From Clostridium sp. 26_22 (lineage in GTDB: Bacteria > Bacillota > Clostridia > TANB77 > CAG-508): DNA of 64,000 bases. Positions 16,927 through 26,524 of the stretch are shown one piece after another. Position 1 is the stretch's first letter; every line of letters starts with the position of its first letter. Below the pieces are notes generated by a model. It ran no database searches, was not told where the DNA came from, and worked only from the letters and a program-made list of their open reading frames with translations. Both the position numbers and the translations under genes were made by a program. The stretch covers positions 62,001-126,000 of the forward strand of contig MNRP01000056.1 in NCBI GenBank assembly GCA_001916005.1, given 5' to 3'.

Positions 16927-18159
16927 ATGAGTAAAGTTTTAGGAATTGTTGCTGAATACAATCCATTCCACAATGGTCATTTATACCATTTAAATGAATC
17001 AAAAAAGTTAACCGGTGCAGATTATACAATTGCTATTATTGGTGGTAATTTTACACAACGTGGTTCTACTTCTTTAATTGATAAATGGTCTAAAGCTAAA
17101 ATGGCTCTTTTAAATGGTGTTGATTTAGTAATTGAACTTCCTGTTTTATATGCTACATCAAGTGCTGAAAACTTTGCTGATGGAGCTATCAAGATTTTAA
17201 ACTCTTTAAATATAGTAGATTATATTTCTTTTGGAGCTGAAACATCAAATGTAGATATTTTAGATAAATTTGCTGATGTTTTATATAACGAACCAAAAGA
17301 ATATCAAAATCTTCTTGCACATGAATTAAAAAAAGGCTTATCTTTTCCTAAAGCTAGAGAAAATGCTTTATTAATGTATATAAATGATATTAGAAATTCA
17401 GTTAATGTTTTATCTTCTCCTAATAATATTTTAGGAATTGAATATTTGAAAGCTTTAAAAAAATACAATAGTAATATACAACCTATTGCTATTTCTAGAC
17501 GAGAAGCAGATTACAATAGTACAAGTTTTTCTAATAATATAGCCAGTGCAACAGCTATAAGGAATTTAGTTAATAATAAAAGTTTTGATATTATTAATAA
17601 CTTACTTCCTATTTCTTCTTTAGAAATTCTAATGGAAGAAATTAGAAATGGTCATATTGTTATTGGTTTATCTGTTTTTGAAAAAGAAATTATTTATAAT
17701 TTAAGGAAAATGAGTGTTGATGAAATTAGAAATTTACCTGATGTTTCTGAAGGACTTGAATTTGCTATTAAAAATGCTGCTAATTCTTGTAATAGCATTG
17801 TTGAATTTTTAAATATTGTTAAATCTAAAAGATATACTTCAACAAGACTTCAACGTATTCTTTTATATACTTTACTCGGAATTACAAAAAAAGATATGGA
17901 GATTTCTAAAAAAACTTTGCCTTATGTTCGTGTCTTAGGTTTTAATGATAATGGTAAAAATTTAATTTCTGAAATTTATAGACGTAATACAAAAATTAAT
18001 ATTATTACTTCTGTTAAGAAGTTTTTAGATAATAATTCTAATAAGAATTTAAGGCGTATACTTGATATTGATATTTTTTCTACTAATGTTTTTACTATTG
18101 GATTTGAGTATGATTCTTTGAATAATTTGGATTTTACTAATGGAATTATTAAGATTTAA
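16927..18159 (+). CDS. tmcAL: tRNA(Met) cytidine acetate ligase TmcAL
   Basis: A 410-residue protein of the TmcAL (formerly YlbM) family, which makes N4-acetylcytidine at the wobble base of elongator tRNA-Met using acetate and ATP. The N-terminal nucleotidyltransferase domain starts GIVAEYNPFHNGHLYHL with the HxGH motif, and continues with GGNFTQRGSTSLIDKWSKA and LVIELPVLYATSSAENFADGA, which are diagnostic. Length is normal. It has its own promoter and a terminator. Confidence 0.94.
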   Translation: MSKVLGIVAEYNPFHNGHLYHLNESKKLTGADYTIAIIGGNFTQRGSTSLIDKWSKAKMALLNGVDLVIELPVLYATSSAENFADGAIKILNSLNIVDYISFGAETSNVDILDKFADVLYNEPKEYQNLLAHELKKGLSFPKARENALLMYINDIRNSVNVLSSPNNILGIEYLKALKKYNSNIQPIAISRREADYNSTSFSNNIASATAIRNLVNNKSFDIINNLLPISSLEILMEEIRNGHIVIGLSVFEKEIIYNLRKMSVDEIRNLPDVSEGLEFAIKNAANSCNSIVEFLNIVKSKRYTSTRLQRILLYTLLGITKKDMEISKKTLPYVRVLGFNDNGKNLISEIYRRNTKINIITSVKKFLDNNSNKNLRRILDIDIFSTNVFTIGFEYDSLNNLDFTNGIIKI

Positions 18160-18196
18160 TAAAAAACAGGAAATATCAAATTTCCTGTTTTTTATT
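18160..18196. terminator. bidirectional terminator between tmcAL and the glucan phosphorylase
   Basis: AAAAAACAGGAAAT pairs with ATTTCCTGTTTTTT across a short loop, with T-runs on both strands. It can end both convergent transcripts. Confidence 0.88.
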
Positions 18197-18282
18197 ATTT
18201 TAATTTTTCTATTTTGTCTTTTTTTCTTCAGATTTTCCTTTTTTTCGTAGCATGATTTTATTCCTGTTTCTTTTTAATATCT

Positions 18283-20850
18283 TTATTTTGTTACCCATCT
18301 TACTAAATTTAAATTTTCTGCATCAAGTAACATCTCATGTCTTGGCATAACTCTAAATGTATAACCATAGTTTCCGCCTGTTTTTAATTCTATTTTTGTT
18401 GTATATTCATACTTCTTGTTTTCTTCATCTTTTCCTGTTAATTTCATAGGAATAATGCTTACATTTTCAACAATTCCATTGTCTAAGATTTTTCCATAAT
18501 AACATTCTACTGTTATATTGTCTAAATCTACATTTGGAAGTTCAACTTCGCATTTTACTTCAATATTATTTCCAGCATCTATTGTTATGTTGTCTAGGTT
18601 ATTTGTTTGAGTTATTTTTATATCTTTCCAATTTATGTATAAGTTCTTTTTCCATAAATTATATTCTGCAACTGTGTCAACATTTTGATAATATTTTTTT
18701 GTTAAGTTGCATAATGGCATATATAGATTATTTGTATAATCTACTAACATTCTTGCTGTACTGTATTTTCCACCTGTTGAGATTATTGAGTTTTTCATTA
18801 TTCTAATCCATTTTGGTGAAATACCTTCTTCGTTTTTATTATAATATGTTGGTATAATTTTGTCTTCTAATGTACGATACATACTTTGACTATCTGCAAT
18901 ATCTTGTTCCTCATATGAGTTATATTCTGCATTTGTTCCAATTGTCCAACCATTTTCTTGATTATAACCTTCAGCCCACCAGCCATCTAGTACACTAAAG
19001 TTTATAACTCCATTTACAGATGCTTTTTGTCCACTTGTTCCAGATGCTTCCATTGGTCTTCTTGGATTATTTAGCCATACATCGACACCACTTACTAAAT
19101 ATTGTGACATTGCTATATTGTAATTTTCTAATAAGAAAATTTTTCCTTTAAATTGTGGCATCATTGATATTTCATGTATTCTTTTTATTAAATCTTGTCC
19201 TTCTTTATCTGCTGGATGTGCTTTTCCTGCAAATATTAATTGGACTGGTTTTTCTGAGTTATTTAATATTTGTGTTATTCTTTCTAAATCTTTAAATATT
19301 AATGTTGCTCTTTTATATGTTGCAAATCTTCTTGCAAATCCTATTGTTAATGCATTTGGATTTAATTTTGATGTTATTTCGTTTATCTCTTCATAGCTAT
19401 AACCTGATCTTCTTAGTCTTTGTGTTGTGTTATCTTTAACTAATTTTAATAATTTTTCTTTTCTGTCTTGATGTGTTTCCCATAATGTTTTATCTGGAAT
19501 ATTGTTTATTTTTTCCCATATTTTATCTTCATGTATATTATCTTGCCAATATGGCATTAAGTATTTGTTGTATAGTTCTTTTAATTTTGGTGATAACCAT
19601 GAGCAAGTATGAATTCCGTTTGTTACGTATGTTATAGGTGATTCATTTGCTGCTATATCTGGCCAAACATCTCCAAATAATTCTCTTGATACCGCACCAT
19701 GTAATTTACTAACTCCGTTTTTCTTTCCTGCAACTTTAAGTGCCAATATTCCCATATTAAATCCTGGTTCTAGTATTTGACTTGGTTTCATTCCTAATCT
19801 TAGGAACTCTTCTCTATCTAATCCTAATCTTGGCCAGAAATCTTTGAAATATTTATCTACTAAGTCTAATGGAAAGATATCATTTCCAGCTGGTACTGGT
19901 GTATGTGTTGTAAATACTGTTTTTGAACTTGCTATATCTCTTGCAACATCAAATGATACTTGTTTTTCTTTTATTATATTTTTTATTAATTCTAATATTA
20001 AGAAGGCTGAATGTCCTTCGTTCATATGGTAAATTGTTGGGTTTAATCCTAATGCTCTTGTTAATAGATTTGTTCCTCCCATTCCAAGAACTATTTCTTG
20101 TCTTATTCTCATTTCTTGGTCTCCACCATATAATCTTAATGTGACATCTCTATCTTCTGGATTATTTTTTTCTATGTCTGAATCTAATAAATATAATTTT
20201 ATTCTTCCAACGTTTATTTGCCATACTTTTAAATATAATCTTCTTTTTGGGAATTTAACATATATTATTAAATCTTCTCCATTTTTATCTTTTACTGGAT
20301 TTATTGGTAAATTGCTTAATTCTATGTTTATATATTCTGTTTCTTGGTCTCCATACCCATTTATCTTTTGATGAAAATAACCATTTTTATATAGTAATCC
20401 AACTGCTACTAATGGTATTCCTAAGTCACTTGCTGATTTTAGATGGTCACCTGATAATATTCCAAGCCCTCCTGAATATATTGGTATTGTTCTGTCTAAT
20501 CCATATTCAGCTGAAAAATATGCTATTAAATCATTTTTATTTTCTGGATAATTATTTGCAAACCATGTATTTTTGCTATTCATATAATCTTCAAATTGTC
20601 TTGCTAATTTGTCATATTCTTTTAGGAATTCTACATTTTTAGAAACAGCTTCTAATCTTTCTTGTGATACTTGTTTTAAAAATTTTACAGGATTTTTTTC
20701 ACAAGTTTCCCATAAATCATTGTCTATTGTTTTAAATAGTCTTAAAAATTCTGTGTTCCATGACCACCATAAGTTATTTGAAATTTCTGATAGTTTTTCA
20801 ATCCTTTTTGGTAATTGTGGGTTTACAGTTATTTTGTTAAATACGTACAT
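18283..20850 (-). CDS. glgP: alpha-glucan phosphorylase with N-terminal DUF3417
   Basis: An 855-residue enzyme that releases glucose-1-phosphate from alpha-1,4-glucan. The start (LSEISNNLWWSWNTEFLRLF) is the DUF3417 signature that marks the bacterial/archaeal phosphorylase group distinct from classical E. coli GlgP. YSGGLGILSGDHLKSASDLG, MNEGHSAFL and VFTTHTPVPAGND are conserved, and EASGTSGQKASVNGV carries the PLP lysine near residue 610. The last 110 residues form a beta-rich extension that may be a carbohydrate-binding module. It probably cooperates with the cytoplasmic amylase and pgi. A coiled-coil gene lies 38 bp upstream. Confidence 0.93.
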   Translation of the reverse strand: MYVFNKITVNPQLPKRIEKLSEISNNLWWSWNTEFLRLFKTIDNDLWETCEKNPVKFLKQVSQERLEAVSKNVEFLKEYDKLARQFEDYMNSKNTWFANNYPENKNDLIAYFSAEYGLDRTIPIYSGGLGILSGDHLKSASDLGIPLVAVGLLYKNGYFHQKINGYGDQETEYINIELSNLPINPVKDKNGEDLIIYVKFPKRRLYLKVWQINVGRIKLYLLDSDIEKNNPEDRDVTLRLYGGDQEMRIRQEIVLGMGGTNLLTRALGLNPTIYHMNEGHSAFLILELIKNIIKEKQVSFDVARDIASSKTVFTTHTPVPAGNDIFPLDLVDKYFKDFWPRLGLDREEFLRLGMKPSQILEPGFNMGILALKVAGKKNGVSKLHGAVSRELFGDVWPDIAANESPITYVTNGIHTCSWLSPKLKELYNKYLMPYWQDNIHEDKIWEKINNIPDKTLWETHQDRKEKLLKLVKDNTTQRLRRSGYSYEEINEITSKLNPNALTIGFARRFATYKRATLIFKDLERITQILNNSEKPVQLIFAGKAHPADKEGQDLIKRIHEISMMPQFKGKIFLLENYNIAMSQYLVSGVDVWLNNPRRPMEASGTSGQKASVNGVINFSVLDGWWAEGYNQENGWTIGTNAEYNSYEEQDIADSQSMYRTLEDKIIPTYYNKNEEGISPKWIRIMKNSIISTGGKYSTARMLVDYTNNLYMPLCNLTKKYYQNVDTVAEYNLWKKNLYINWKDIKITQTNNLDNITIDAGNNIEVKCEVELPNVDLDNITVECYYGKILDNGIVENVSIIPMKLTGKDEENKKYEYTTKIELKTGGNYGYTFRVMPRHEMLLDAENLNLVRWVTK

Positions 20851-20888
20851 TTTTATTTTCCTCCTTGGTATTTTATAAATTATTGTTT

Positions 20889-21218
20889 TTATCTTTCTTG
20901 TTGTTCGTTTTCGTGATACATTTGTATTGTATCTTCTATTGTTTTTTCATATGCTTCGTTTCTTTGTTGGTATTGTTTTTTGAAGTTTGCTACTTTTTGT
21001 TTTTCGGAATTTTCGTTTTCTTTCAAATTTTTTATATGTTTTTTTCTGCCATTTTCCATTTCAAAAATTTCTTTTGTATCTTGTCTTTTTTGTCTTTTAT
21101 TGTTTTCATCTTCTTTTGTTGAGTCTATGCCTTTTCCAACAACAAAGATTTTTTCAATTTTTTTTATTCTTTCTATTGATTTTATTTTGTTGTTTGTGTT
21201 TATTTTTTCGATTTCCAT
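20889..21218 (-). CDS. short coiled-coil hypothetical protein
   Basis: A 109-residue, highly charged protein dominated by K, E, N and Q, with heptad-like helices from about residue 40 to the end. No membrane segment, signal or known motif is visible. I start it at the ATG at 21218, which has a GGAG nine bases upstream; an in-frame TTG five codons earlier overlaps that site. It lies directly upstream of glgP on the same strand and may be cotranscribed. Composition bias leaves some doubt that it is a conserved gene. Confidence 0.5.
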   Translation of the reverse strand: MEIEKINTNNKIKSIERIKKIEKIFVVGKGIDSTKEDENNKRQKRQDTKEIFEMENGRKKHIKNLKENENSEKQKVANFKKQYQQRNEAYEKTIEDTIQMYHENEQQER

Positions 21219-21305
21219 ATAGCTTTTCTCCAATTCTTTTATATTATAATAATAAAATAAAAAAAGTACAAGTCTTTTTTTAAAACTTATGCTTTTTTTA
21301 TTTTT

Positions 21306-21917
21306 TTAGAACTTATAGCCTATTATATTACATGGAATCGCAACTGTATTGTTTATCCCATTGTTTGAACCACTTCCTGTTGTATATCCATCATTAAAAT
21401 ATACTTTATTTTTTTCACCATTAACTATTCTATACATTAATGGATGTCCGTCCCATCCTGATTCATACCATGATGTCTTTAGCGATGTTGATATTTTATT
21501 ATCTATTACTAAACTTTCTACTGAAAAAAACTGATTAGCCACCACATCGGTTTCTTTTGAATAAGATGTTTGAAAAAATATTTTCACGTAATCATAATTT
21601 TCCAAATTGTCACTTAATTCTACGGTTTGTGCAGCAAATTCAGAAGTAATATCATTATTCTTCCATAAAACTTTTCCTTTATTACTACTTTCTTCTCTTA
21701 CAGCTCCGCCAACTATTTCATTTATTTTATTATCATAATCTGATAATATTGTATTTTCTTCGTTTTGTGCATTCTCCATCGCATTTTTGGCTTGTTTTGC
21801 ATTTTCAAATAATCCAGTTTGAGTCAATGCTGTTATTGCTACTCCTGCAAGAATTAATAAAATAATTATTGTTATAACTAGCGCTACTAATGTAATACCA
21901 TTTATATTTTTTTTCAT
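21306..21917 (-). CDS. type IV pilin-like protein, paralogue 2
   Basis: A 203-residue protein with a short basic leader (MKKNING) followed by ITLVALVITIIILLILAGVA, the class III signal recognised by prepilin peptidase, with cleavage expected after the glycine. Residue +5 of the mature form is Ala rather than the usual Glu. After the shared stalk (TGLFENAKQAKNAM) the C-terminal domain is Ser/Asn/Tyr-rich and differs completely from its neighbour at 21953-22612. It is probably anchored on the outer membrane face and presents a variable domain; adhesion or pseudopilus function is inferred. Confidence 0.78.
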   Translation of the reverse strand: MKKNINGITLVALVITIIILLILAGVAITALTQTGLFENAKQAKNAMENAQNEENTILSDYDNKINEIVGGAVREESSNKGKVLWKNNDITSEFAAQTVELSDNLENYDYVKIFFQTSYSKETDVVANQFFSVESLVIDNKISTSLKTSWYESGWDGHPLMYRIVNGEKNKVYFNDGYTTGSGSNNGINNTVAIPCNIIGYKF

Positions 21918-21952
21918 CTTATTTTCCTCACCTTCAATTAATTTAAGTATTT

Positions 21953-22612
21953 TTATTTTATTCCTTTTATATTTGTTATTCTAATCTTGTTAAAAACAGA
22001 TGTATTTGTTGATCTACCATATTGAAACATTATTGTCTTATTATCTTTTAGCCAAAATGAAACTCTATTCCAATTATCACCTAAATTGGAAATTATCCAA
22101 AAGACATTTGAATATACAAATTCATTTGTATTACTATAATGTTCTTTTATTTGGCTAACAGAGTATCTTTGAGAAAAAGGATATGAATACCCTTCTGTTG
22201 AATAATTATTATCACATTCAAATTCTATATAATTATAATTTTCAATTGATTCAGATAATGTTATTATATTATTAGTTGTGTATATTATCTGATCTGAATT
22301 TGTATTGAATATATATCCGTTTTCGTCTTTATTATATATTCCATCTTCTTTATTTATTAAACTTACTCCACTTTCTTTGTTATTTCTATTACTACTAATA
22401 TATTCATCTATTTTTTCACTGTAATCTCCTAAAATCGTATTCTCCTCATCTTCTGAATTTTTCATAGCATTTTTTGCTTGTTTTGCATTTTCAAATAATC
22501 CAGTTTGAGTCAATGCTGTTATTGCTACTCCTGCTAAAATTAATAAAATAATTATTGTAATAACTAACGCTACTAATGTTATTCCTTTATTTAAATTTTC
22601 TTTTGTTTTCAT
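21953..22612 (-). CDS. type IV pilin-like protein, paralogue 1
   Basis: A 219-residue protein whose first 55 residues match the next gene almost exactly: the same GITLVALVITIII hydrophobic helix and the same TQTGLFENAKQAKNAM stalk. The C-terminal 150 residues are unrelated in sequence and beta-rich in appearance. The nucleotide identity over about 120 bp of the 5' ends (near 22490-22600 and 21780-21905) points to tandem duplication followed by replacement or divergence of the tip domain. No pilus ATPase or platform gene is in the window. A GGAGG site precedes the ATG. Confidence 0.78.
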   Translation of the reverse strand: MKTKENLNKGITLVALVITIIILLILAGVAITALTQTGLFENAKQAKNAMKNSEDEENTILGDYSEKIDEYISSNRNNKESGVSLINKEDGIYNKDENGYIFNTNSDQIIYTTNNIITLSESIENYNYIEFECDNNYSTEGYSYPFSQRYSVSQIKEHYSNTNEFVYSNVFWIISNLGDNWNRVSFWLKDNKTIMFQYGRSTNTSVFNKIRITNIKGIK

Positions 22613-22765
22613 ATATATTCCTCCTAAAATTTTCTCACTAAAAATATACTAACATTAAATTTTAAAAAATGCAATACTTTTGTCTGGTATTTTTTAAAAC
22701 ATTTTTGTGAGACAATTATTAATATTATTATATACATAATTTAAATTTTTATTGGAGGAATAACT

Positions 22766-22978
22766 ATGTTTGAAATATCAAAATATAAAAAAAGTAATGT
22801 TAAAATTTCTATAAGATTACCTGAAAATATTAATGAAACTTTAAAGAAAATAGCTAAAAAAGAAAATATGAGTTTTAATAATGTAATTGTAAGTTGTATT
22901 CAAAATTCTCTTGATGAAATGGATTTAAAAAAGTATAAAGATGTTGAACTTGATGAAAATAAGGAACTTAAAGTTTAA
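22766..22978 (+). CDS. ribbon-helix-helix DNA-binding protein
   Basis: A 70-residue protein. NVKISIRLPENINETLKKIAKKENMSFNNVIVSCIQNSL has the strand-helix-helix pattern of Arc/MetJ/CopG-type ribbon-helix-helix regulators, with the basic-alternating beta strand at residues 10-18. Such proteins are often antitoxins or transcription repressors, but no toxin partner is adjacent. It is divergent from the pilin-like genes, and the intergenic region of about 150 bp could be its operator; that is inference. A GGAGG site precedes the start and a terminator follows. Confidence 0.75.
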   Translation: MFEISKYKKSNVKISIRLPENINETLKKIAKKENMSFNNVIVSCIQNSLDEMDLKKYKDVELDENKELKV

Positions 22979-22983
22979 AATAA

Positions 22984-23033
22984 AAATACCTCAAAATTAT
23001 TGATTTTTTTGTCTTAATAGTTTTGAGGTATTT
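22984..23033. terminator. bidirectional terminator
   Basis: AAATACCTCAAAA (22984-22996) pairs with TTTTGAGGTATTT (23021-23033). It lies between the convergent ribbon-helix-helix and P-ATPase genes. Confidence 0.8.
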
Positions 23034-23052
23034 GTTTTAAATTATTTCCGTT

Positions 23053-25782
23053 TTACTCATCTTTTGAACCATTTATTTTTAATAATTTAAATATTTCTAC
23101 TATAACTATTGGTGCTAGCACTAAGCATATTAGTTCTATTATATTTTCTTTTGGTAGTACTGGTATACTAAAGATTTCTCTTAATCCTGGTATTAATAAG
23201 ATTACAAACATTAGTACTGCTGATATTATAATTGCCCCTATTAGCTTCATATTGTTAAATATTCCTGTTTTGAATATTGATTTTTTATTGTCTCTTACAT
23301 TAAATACGTGTATTAATTCTGATAATGCAAGTGTTACAAAAGCCATTGTTTGCCCTACTTCTATTTTTGATTGGTCTAGTGTTAATGTTCCTATTGGTTC
23401 TTTTGTTGTTGCAAGTCCTATCATAAATGCAGCAAGTGTAAGTACACCAATCATTATTCCTTGATATACTACTCTCCAAGTCATTCCTTTTGTGAATATT
23501 CCTTTTCCTGGTTTGATAGGTTTTCTTTGCATTATATCACTATTGGCCGGGTCAAAAGCTAAAGCTAAGGCAGGTAATGAGTCTGTTACTAGGTTTATCC
23601 ATAATATGTGGATTGGTAATAATATTTCTAATCCGTTTATATCTGTTATTCCAAACCATTTACTAAATAATGGTGTTAATAATGTTGCAAAAAATAGTAC
23701 AACTACTTCTCCTATATTACTTGATAATAGGAATTGAATTACTTTTAATATATTGTCATATATTTTTCTTCCTTCTTCTACTGCTGATACTACTGTTGCG
23801 AAGTTGTCATCTGTTAATATAACATCTGCGGCTTCTTTTGCTACATCTGTTCCAACTATTCCCATTGCACAACCAATGTCTGCTTTTTTTAGTGCTGGAC
23901 TATCATTAACTCCGTCACCTGTCATTGCAACAACTTCACCATTTTTTTGCCAAGCTTTTACTATTCTAACTTTGTGTTCTGGTGATACTCTTGCATAAAC
24001 TGAGTAGTGCCTTACATTTTTTTCTAGTTCTTCATCTGTCATTTGTTCTAATTCTAAACCTGTGATTGCTTCATCATCATTTTCTAGAATTCCTAATTTT
24101 TTTGCTATTGCTGTTGCTGTTATTTTATGGTCTCCTGTAATCATTACTGTTTTTATTCCTGCTGTTTTGCATTTTTCAACTGCTAGTTTGGCTTCTTCTC
24201 TTGGAGGATCTATCATTCCTACCATTCCTATAAAGATTAAGTCATTTTCGATTGTCTTCATTTCTTCTTTTGTTGGTATATGGTCTATTTCTTTATATGC
24301 ACATCCTAATACTCTTAAAGCATTTTGTGCCATTTTTTCGTTTTCTTGTCTTATTTTATTAATATAACTTTCTAATTCTTCTGATATTTGCCCACCTATT
24401 TCATATGAGTTACATCTTTTTAGTATTTCATCAATTCCGCCTTTTGTATATACAACATATTTATCTCCAACTTTATTTACTGTTGTCATTAATTTTCTAT
24501 CTGAATCAAATGGAATTTCTTCTACACGTTCCATTCTGTCATATATGCTTGGATCAAAATTTAATTTAAATCCCATATCTACTAAGGCTGTTTCTGTTGG
24601 GTCTCCTGTAAGTGTTCCATCTGATGATATTTTTGTGTCATTACATAACATATTAGCATATACTAATTTTGTTAATTCTTCATCTATTTCATCATCTGAA
24701 ATATTGCTTGCTTCTCTTGTTGCATCATTCCAAAATATTTTTTCTACTGTCATTTTATTTTGAGTTAATGTTCCTGTTTTATCTGAACAGATTACTGTTG
24801 CACTTCCTAGAGTTTCTACTGCTGGCAGTCTTTTTACAATAGCATTTTTCTTAACCATTTTTTGAACACCTATTGCTAATACTATTGTTGATACTGCTAC
24901 TAGTCCTTCTGGTATTGCCGCAACTGCTAAACTTACAGCTGTCATAAACATACTTATTATTTCTTTTCCTTGTAATATTCCTAATATAAATATTACTGCA
25001 CAAATAACTAGTGCTGCTATTCCTAAGGTTTTACCTAATTTATCTAATTTTTGTTGAAGTGGTGTTTCTTGTTTTTCTGTTGAGTTTATCATTCCTGCAA
25101 TTTTACCAACTTCTGTTGTCATTCCTGTTTCAACAACTATTCCTTTTCCTCTACCATATGTTACTAAACTTGATGAAAATAACATATTTTTTCTATCGCC
25201 AATTCCAATTTCTTGTTCTTCTATGATTTCTGATGTTTTTTCAACTGGAACTGATTCTCCTGTTAATGAACTCTCTTGTGTTTTTAAGTTTACTGCTTCT
25301 ATTATTCTTAAATCTGCTGGTATATAGTTTCCTGTATCTAATACTACTATGTCGCCTGGTACTAGTTCTTTTGATGGTACTACTTCCATATTTTCATTTC
25401 TAATTACTTTTGATGCGTGGTCACTTAGTTTTTGTAATGCCTCTAAAGATTTTTCTGCTTTACTTTCTTGTGCTACTCCTATTATTGCATTTACTATTAC
25501 AACTATTAAAATTATTATAGTATCTGTTATTCCTTCTCCTTGTAATACTCCTACTATTCCAGAAACTATTGCCGCTATTATTAATACTATTATTGAAAAA
25601 TCTTTGAATTGTTCTAAAAATCTTTGGATTATTGATTTTTTTGCTATTTGTTGTAATTCGTTAAAACCATATTTTTCTTGTCTTTCTTCTACTTTTTCTT
25701 TGCTTAGTCCTTTTTCTAAGTCTGTTTCTAGTTCTTTTTCTACTTCTTTAAATGTTTTGTTAAACCAATTTCTTTTTTTCAT
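23053..25782 (-). CDS. calcium-transporting P-type ATPase (type II)
   Basis: A 909-residue cation pump. It has the actuator motif TGES, the phosphorylation site CSDKTGTLTQNKM near residue 335, MTGDGVNDSPALKKADIG in the P domain, and about ten membrane helices. The M4 motif AAIPEGL and M6 motif NLVTDSLPALALA are those of SERCA/PMCA-like Ca2+ pumps rather than Na+/K+ or Mg2+ pumps. It probably exports Ca2+ (possibly Mn2+) from the cytoplasm. The N-terminal cation-ATPase domain (FKEVEKELETDLEKGLS) is complete. An AGGAGG-like site precedes the ATG. Confidence 0.93.
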   Translation of the reverse strand: MKKRNWFNKTFKEVEKELETDLEKGLSKEKVEERQEKYGFNELQQIAKKSIIQRFLEQFKDFSIIVLIIAAIVSGIVGVLQGEGITDTIIILIVVIVNAIIGVAQESKAEKSLEALQKLSDHASKVIRNENMEVVPSKELVPGDIVVLDTGNYIPADLRIIEAVNLKTQESSLTGESVPVEKTSEIIEEQEIGIGDRKNMLFSSSLVTYGRGKGIVVETGMTTEVGKIAGMINSTEKQETPLQQKLDKLGKTLGIAALVICAVIFILGILQGKEIISMFMTAVSLAVAAIPEGLVAVSTIVLAIGVQKMVKKNAIVKRLPAVETLGSATVICSDKTGTLTQNKMTVEKIFWNDATREASNISDDEIDEELTKLVYANMLCNDTKISSDGTLTGDPTETALVDMGFKLNFDPSIYDRMERVEEIPFDSDRKLMTTVNKVGDKYVVYTKGGIDEILKRCNSYEIGGQISEELESYINKIRQENEKMAQNALRVLGCAYKEIDHIPTKEEMKTIENDLIFIGMVGMIDPPREEAKLAVEKCKTAGIKTVMITGDHKITATAIAKKLGILENDDEAITGLELEQMTDEELEKNVRHYSVYARVSPEHKVRIVKAWQKNGEVVAMTGDGVNDSPALKKADIGCAMGIVGTDVAKEAADVILTDDNFATVVSAVEEGRKIYDNILKVIQFLLSSNIGEVVVLFFATLLTPLFSKWFGITDINGLEILLPIHILWINLVTDSLPALALAFDPANSDIMQRKPIKPGKGIFTKGMTWRVVYQGIMIGVLTLAAFMIGLATTKEPIGTLTLDQSKIEVGQTMAFVTLALSELIHVFNVRDNKKSIFKTGIFNNMKLIGAIIISAVLMFVILLIPGLREIFSIPVLPKENIIELICLVLAPIVIVEIFKLLKINGSKDE

Positions 25783-25846
25783 GAAAGTTCCTCCTTTTTT
25801 TATTTTTTACCAAATTTTGTGTTTTATTCGCTTTTGCTTAATATTA

Positions 25847-25902
25847 AAGCGAGACTTTTAAAAGAAATTTAAAAAATCAAATTTCTTTTAAAAGTCTCGC
25901 TT
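25847..25902. repeat. 24-bp perfect inverted repeat
   Basis: The arms at 25847-25870 and 25879-25902 are perfectly complementary over 24 bp around an 8-nt loop; each arm begins or ends with AAGCGAGACTTTT. Adjacent sequence at 25910-25970 contains a second, imperfect inverted pair around GCTTACTAACC. It lies between the P-ATPase gene and tRNA-Glu and may end the tRNA transcript, but it is longer than a normal terminator. Confidence 0.85.
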
Positions 25903-25987
25903 ACTTAATTAGTTTTAAGCTTACTAACCAGATAATTTTGTTTATCGCGACTGTTGATTAGTAATTTAAAGCTACTCCCTTTTAATT

Positions 25988-26062
25988 TGGTGACCCCTAC
26001 GGGAATCGAACCCATGATTCCACCTTGAGAGGGTGGCGTCTTAACCGCTTGACCAAGGGGCC
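25988..26062 (-). tRNA. tRNA-Glu (anticodon CTC)
   Basis: A complete cloverleaf with GGCCCCT/AGGGGTC acceptor, a CCACC/GGTGG anticodon stem with loop CTCTCAA, a GTTCGATTC T loop and an encoded CCA. CTC reads GAG codons. It closely resembles Bacillus tRNA-Glu apart from the anticodon. Confidence 0.95.
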
Positions 26063-26115
26063 TTGTTGGTACTGTTTATTTATACCATTTTTTTTATGTT
26101 TAGTCAAGCAATTTT

Positions 26116-26508
26116 TTATGTTTTATCTAATATTTCTTTTAATCTCACATTTTGTTTTGTTAAATATAAATAACCGATTAATGCTTCAAATGCTGTTGAA
26201 TACATATATTCCTGAACATTAGCATTTTTTGGTAAATGATGATTTTCTGCATTTCTTCCCCTTCTAACTATTTCTTGTTCTTTTTCTGTTAAATCATCAT
26301 ATATTCTTTTCAAAGTTTCCGCTTGTGCCTTAGCCTTTACATGTTTTATTGCTTCTATATGCAATGCGTGTGGTTTCAATTTTGTTTCATTTACTAGTTT
26401 TGTTCTTATGTATAATTCATAAACACAATCACCTACATATGCCCATGTAAGTGGTGGCATTAAATTTACTTCTGTTTCATCTTTTTTTAATTCAATAAAT
26501 TCTTCCAC
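26116..26508 (-). CDS. mrnC: mini-ribonuclease III (MrnC)
   Basis: A 130-residue RNase III-type domain without the dsRNA-binding domain, which trims 23S rRNA precursor ends. PLTWAYVGDCVYELYIR holds the catalytic acidic box and RGRNAENHHLPKNANVQEYMYSTAFEALIGYLYL the second, matching Mini-III. I start it at the GTG at 26508, which has AAGGAGG five bases upstream and follows the rbgA stop by 17 bp; the TTG at 26547 would overlap rbgA without a site. Neighbouring rbgA also acts in 50S maturation. Confidence 0.9.
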   Translation of the reverse strand: MEEFIELKKDETEVNLMPPLTWAYVGDCVYELYIRTKLVNETKLKPHALHIEAIKHVKAKAQAETLKRIYDDLTEKEQEIVRRGRNAENHHLPKNANVQEYMYSTAFEALIGYLYLTKQNVRLKEILDKT

Positions 26509-26524
26509 TTTTTCCTCCTTATGT

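Noticed and set aside
18209..18253. A 14-codon basic frame on the minus strand just after the glucan phosphorylase stop
   Set aside because: Very short, weak ribosome binding site and ends close to the shared terminator; could easily be chance.
22766..22978. Toxin-antitoxin module around the ribbon-helix-helix gene
   Set aside because: No second small gene is adjacent on the same strand; a terminator follows directly.
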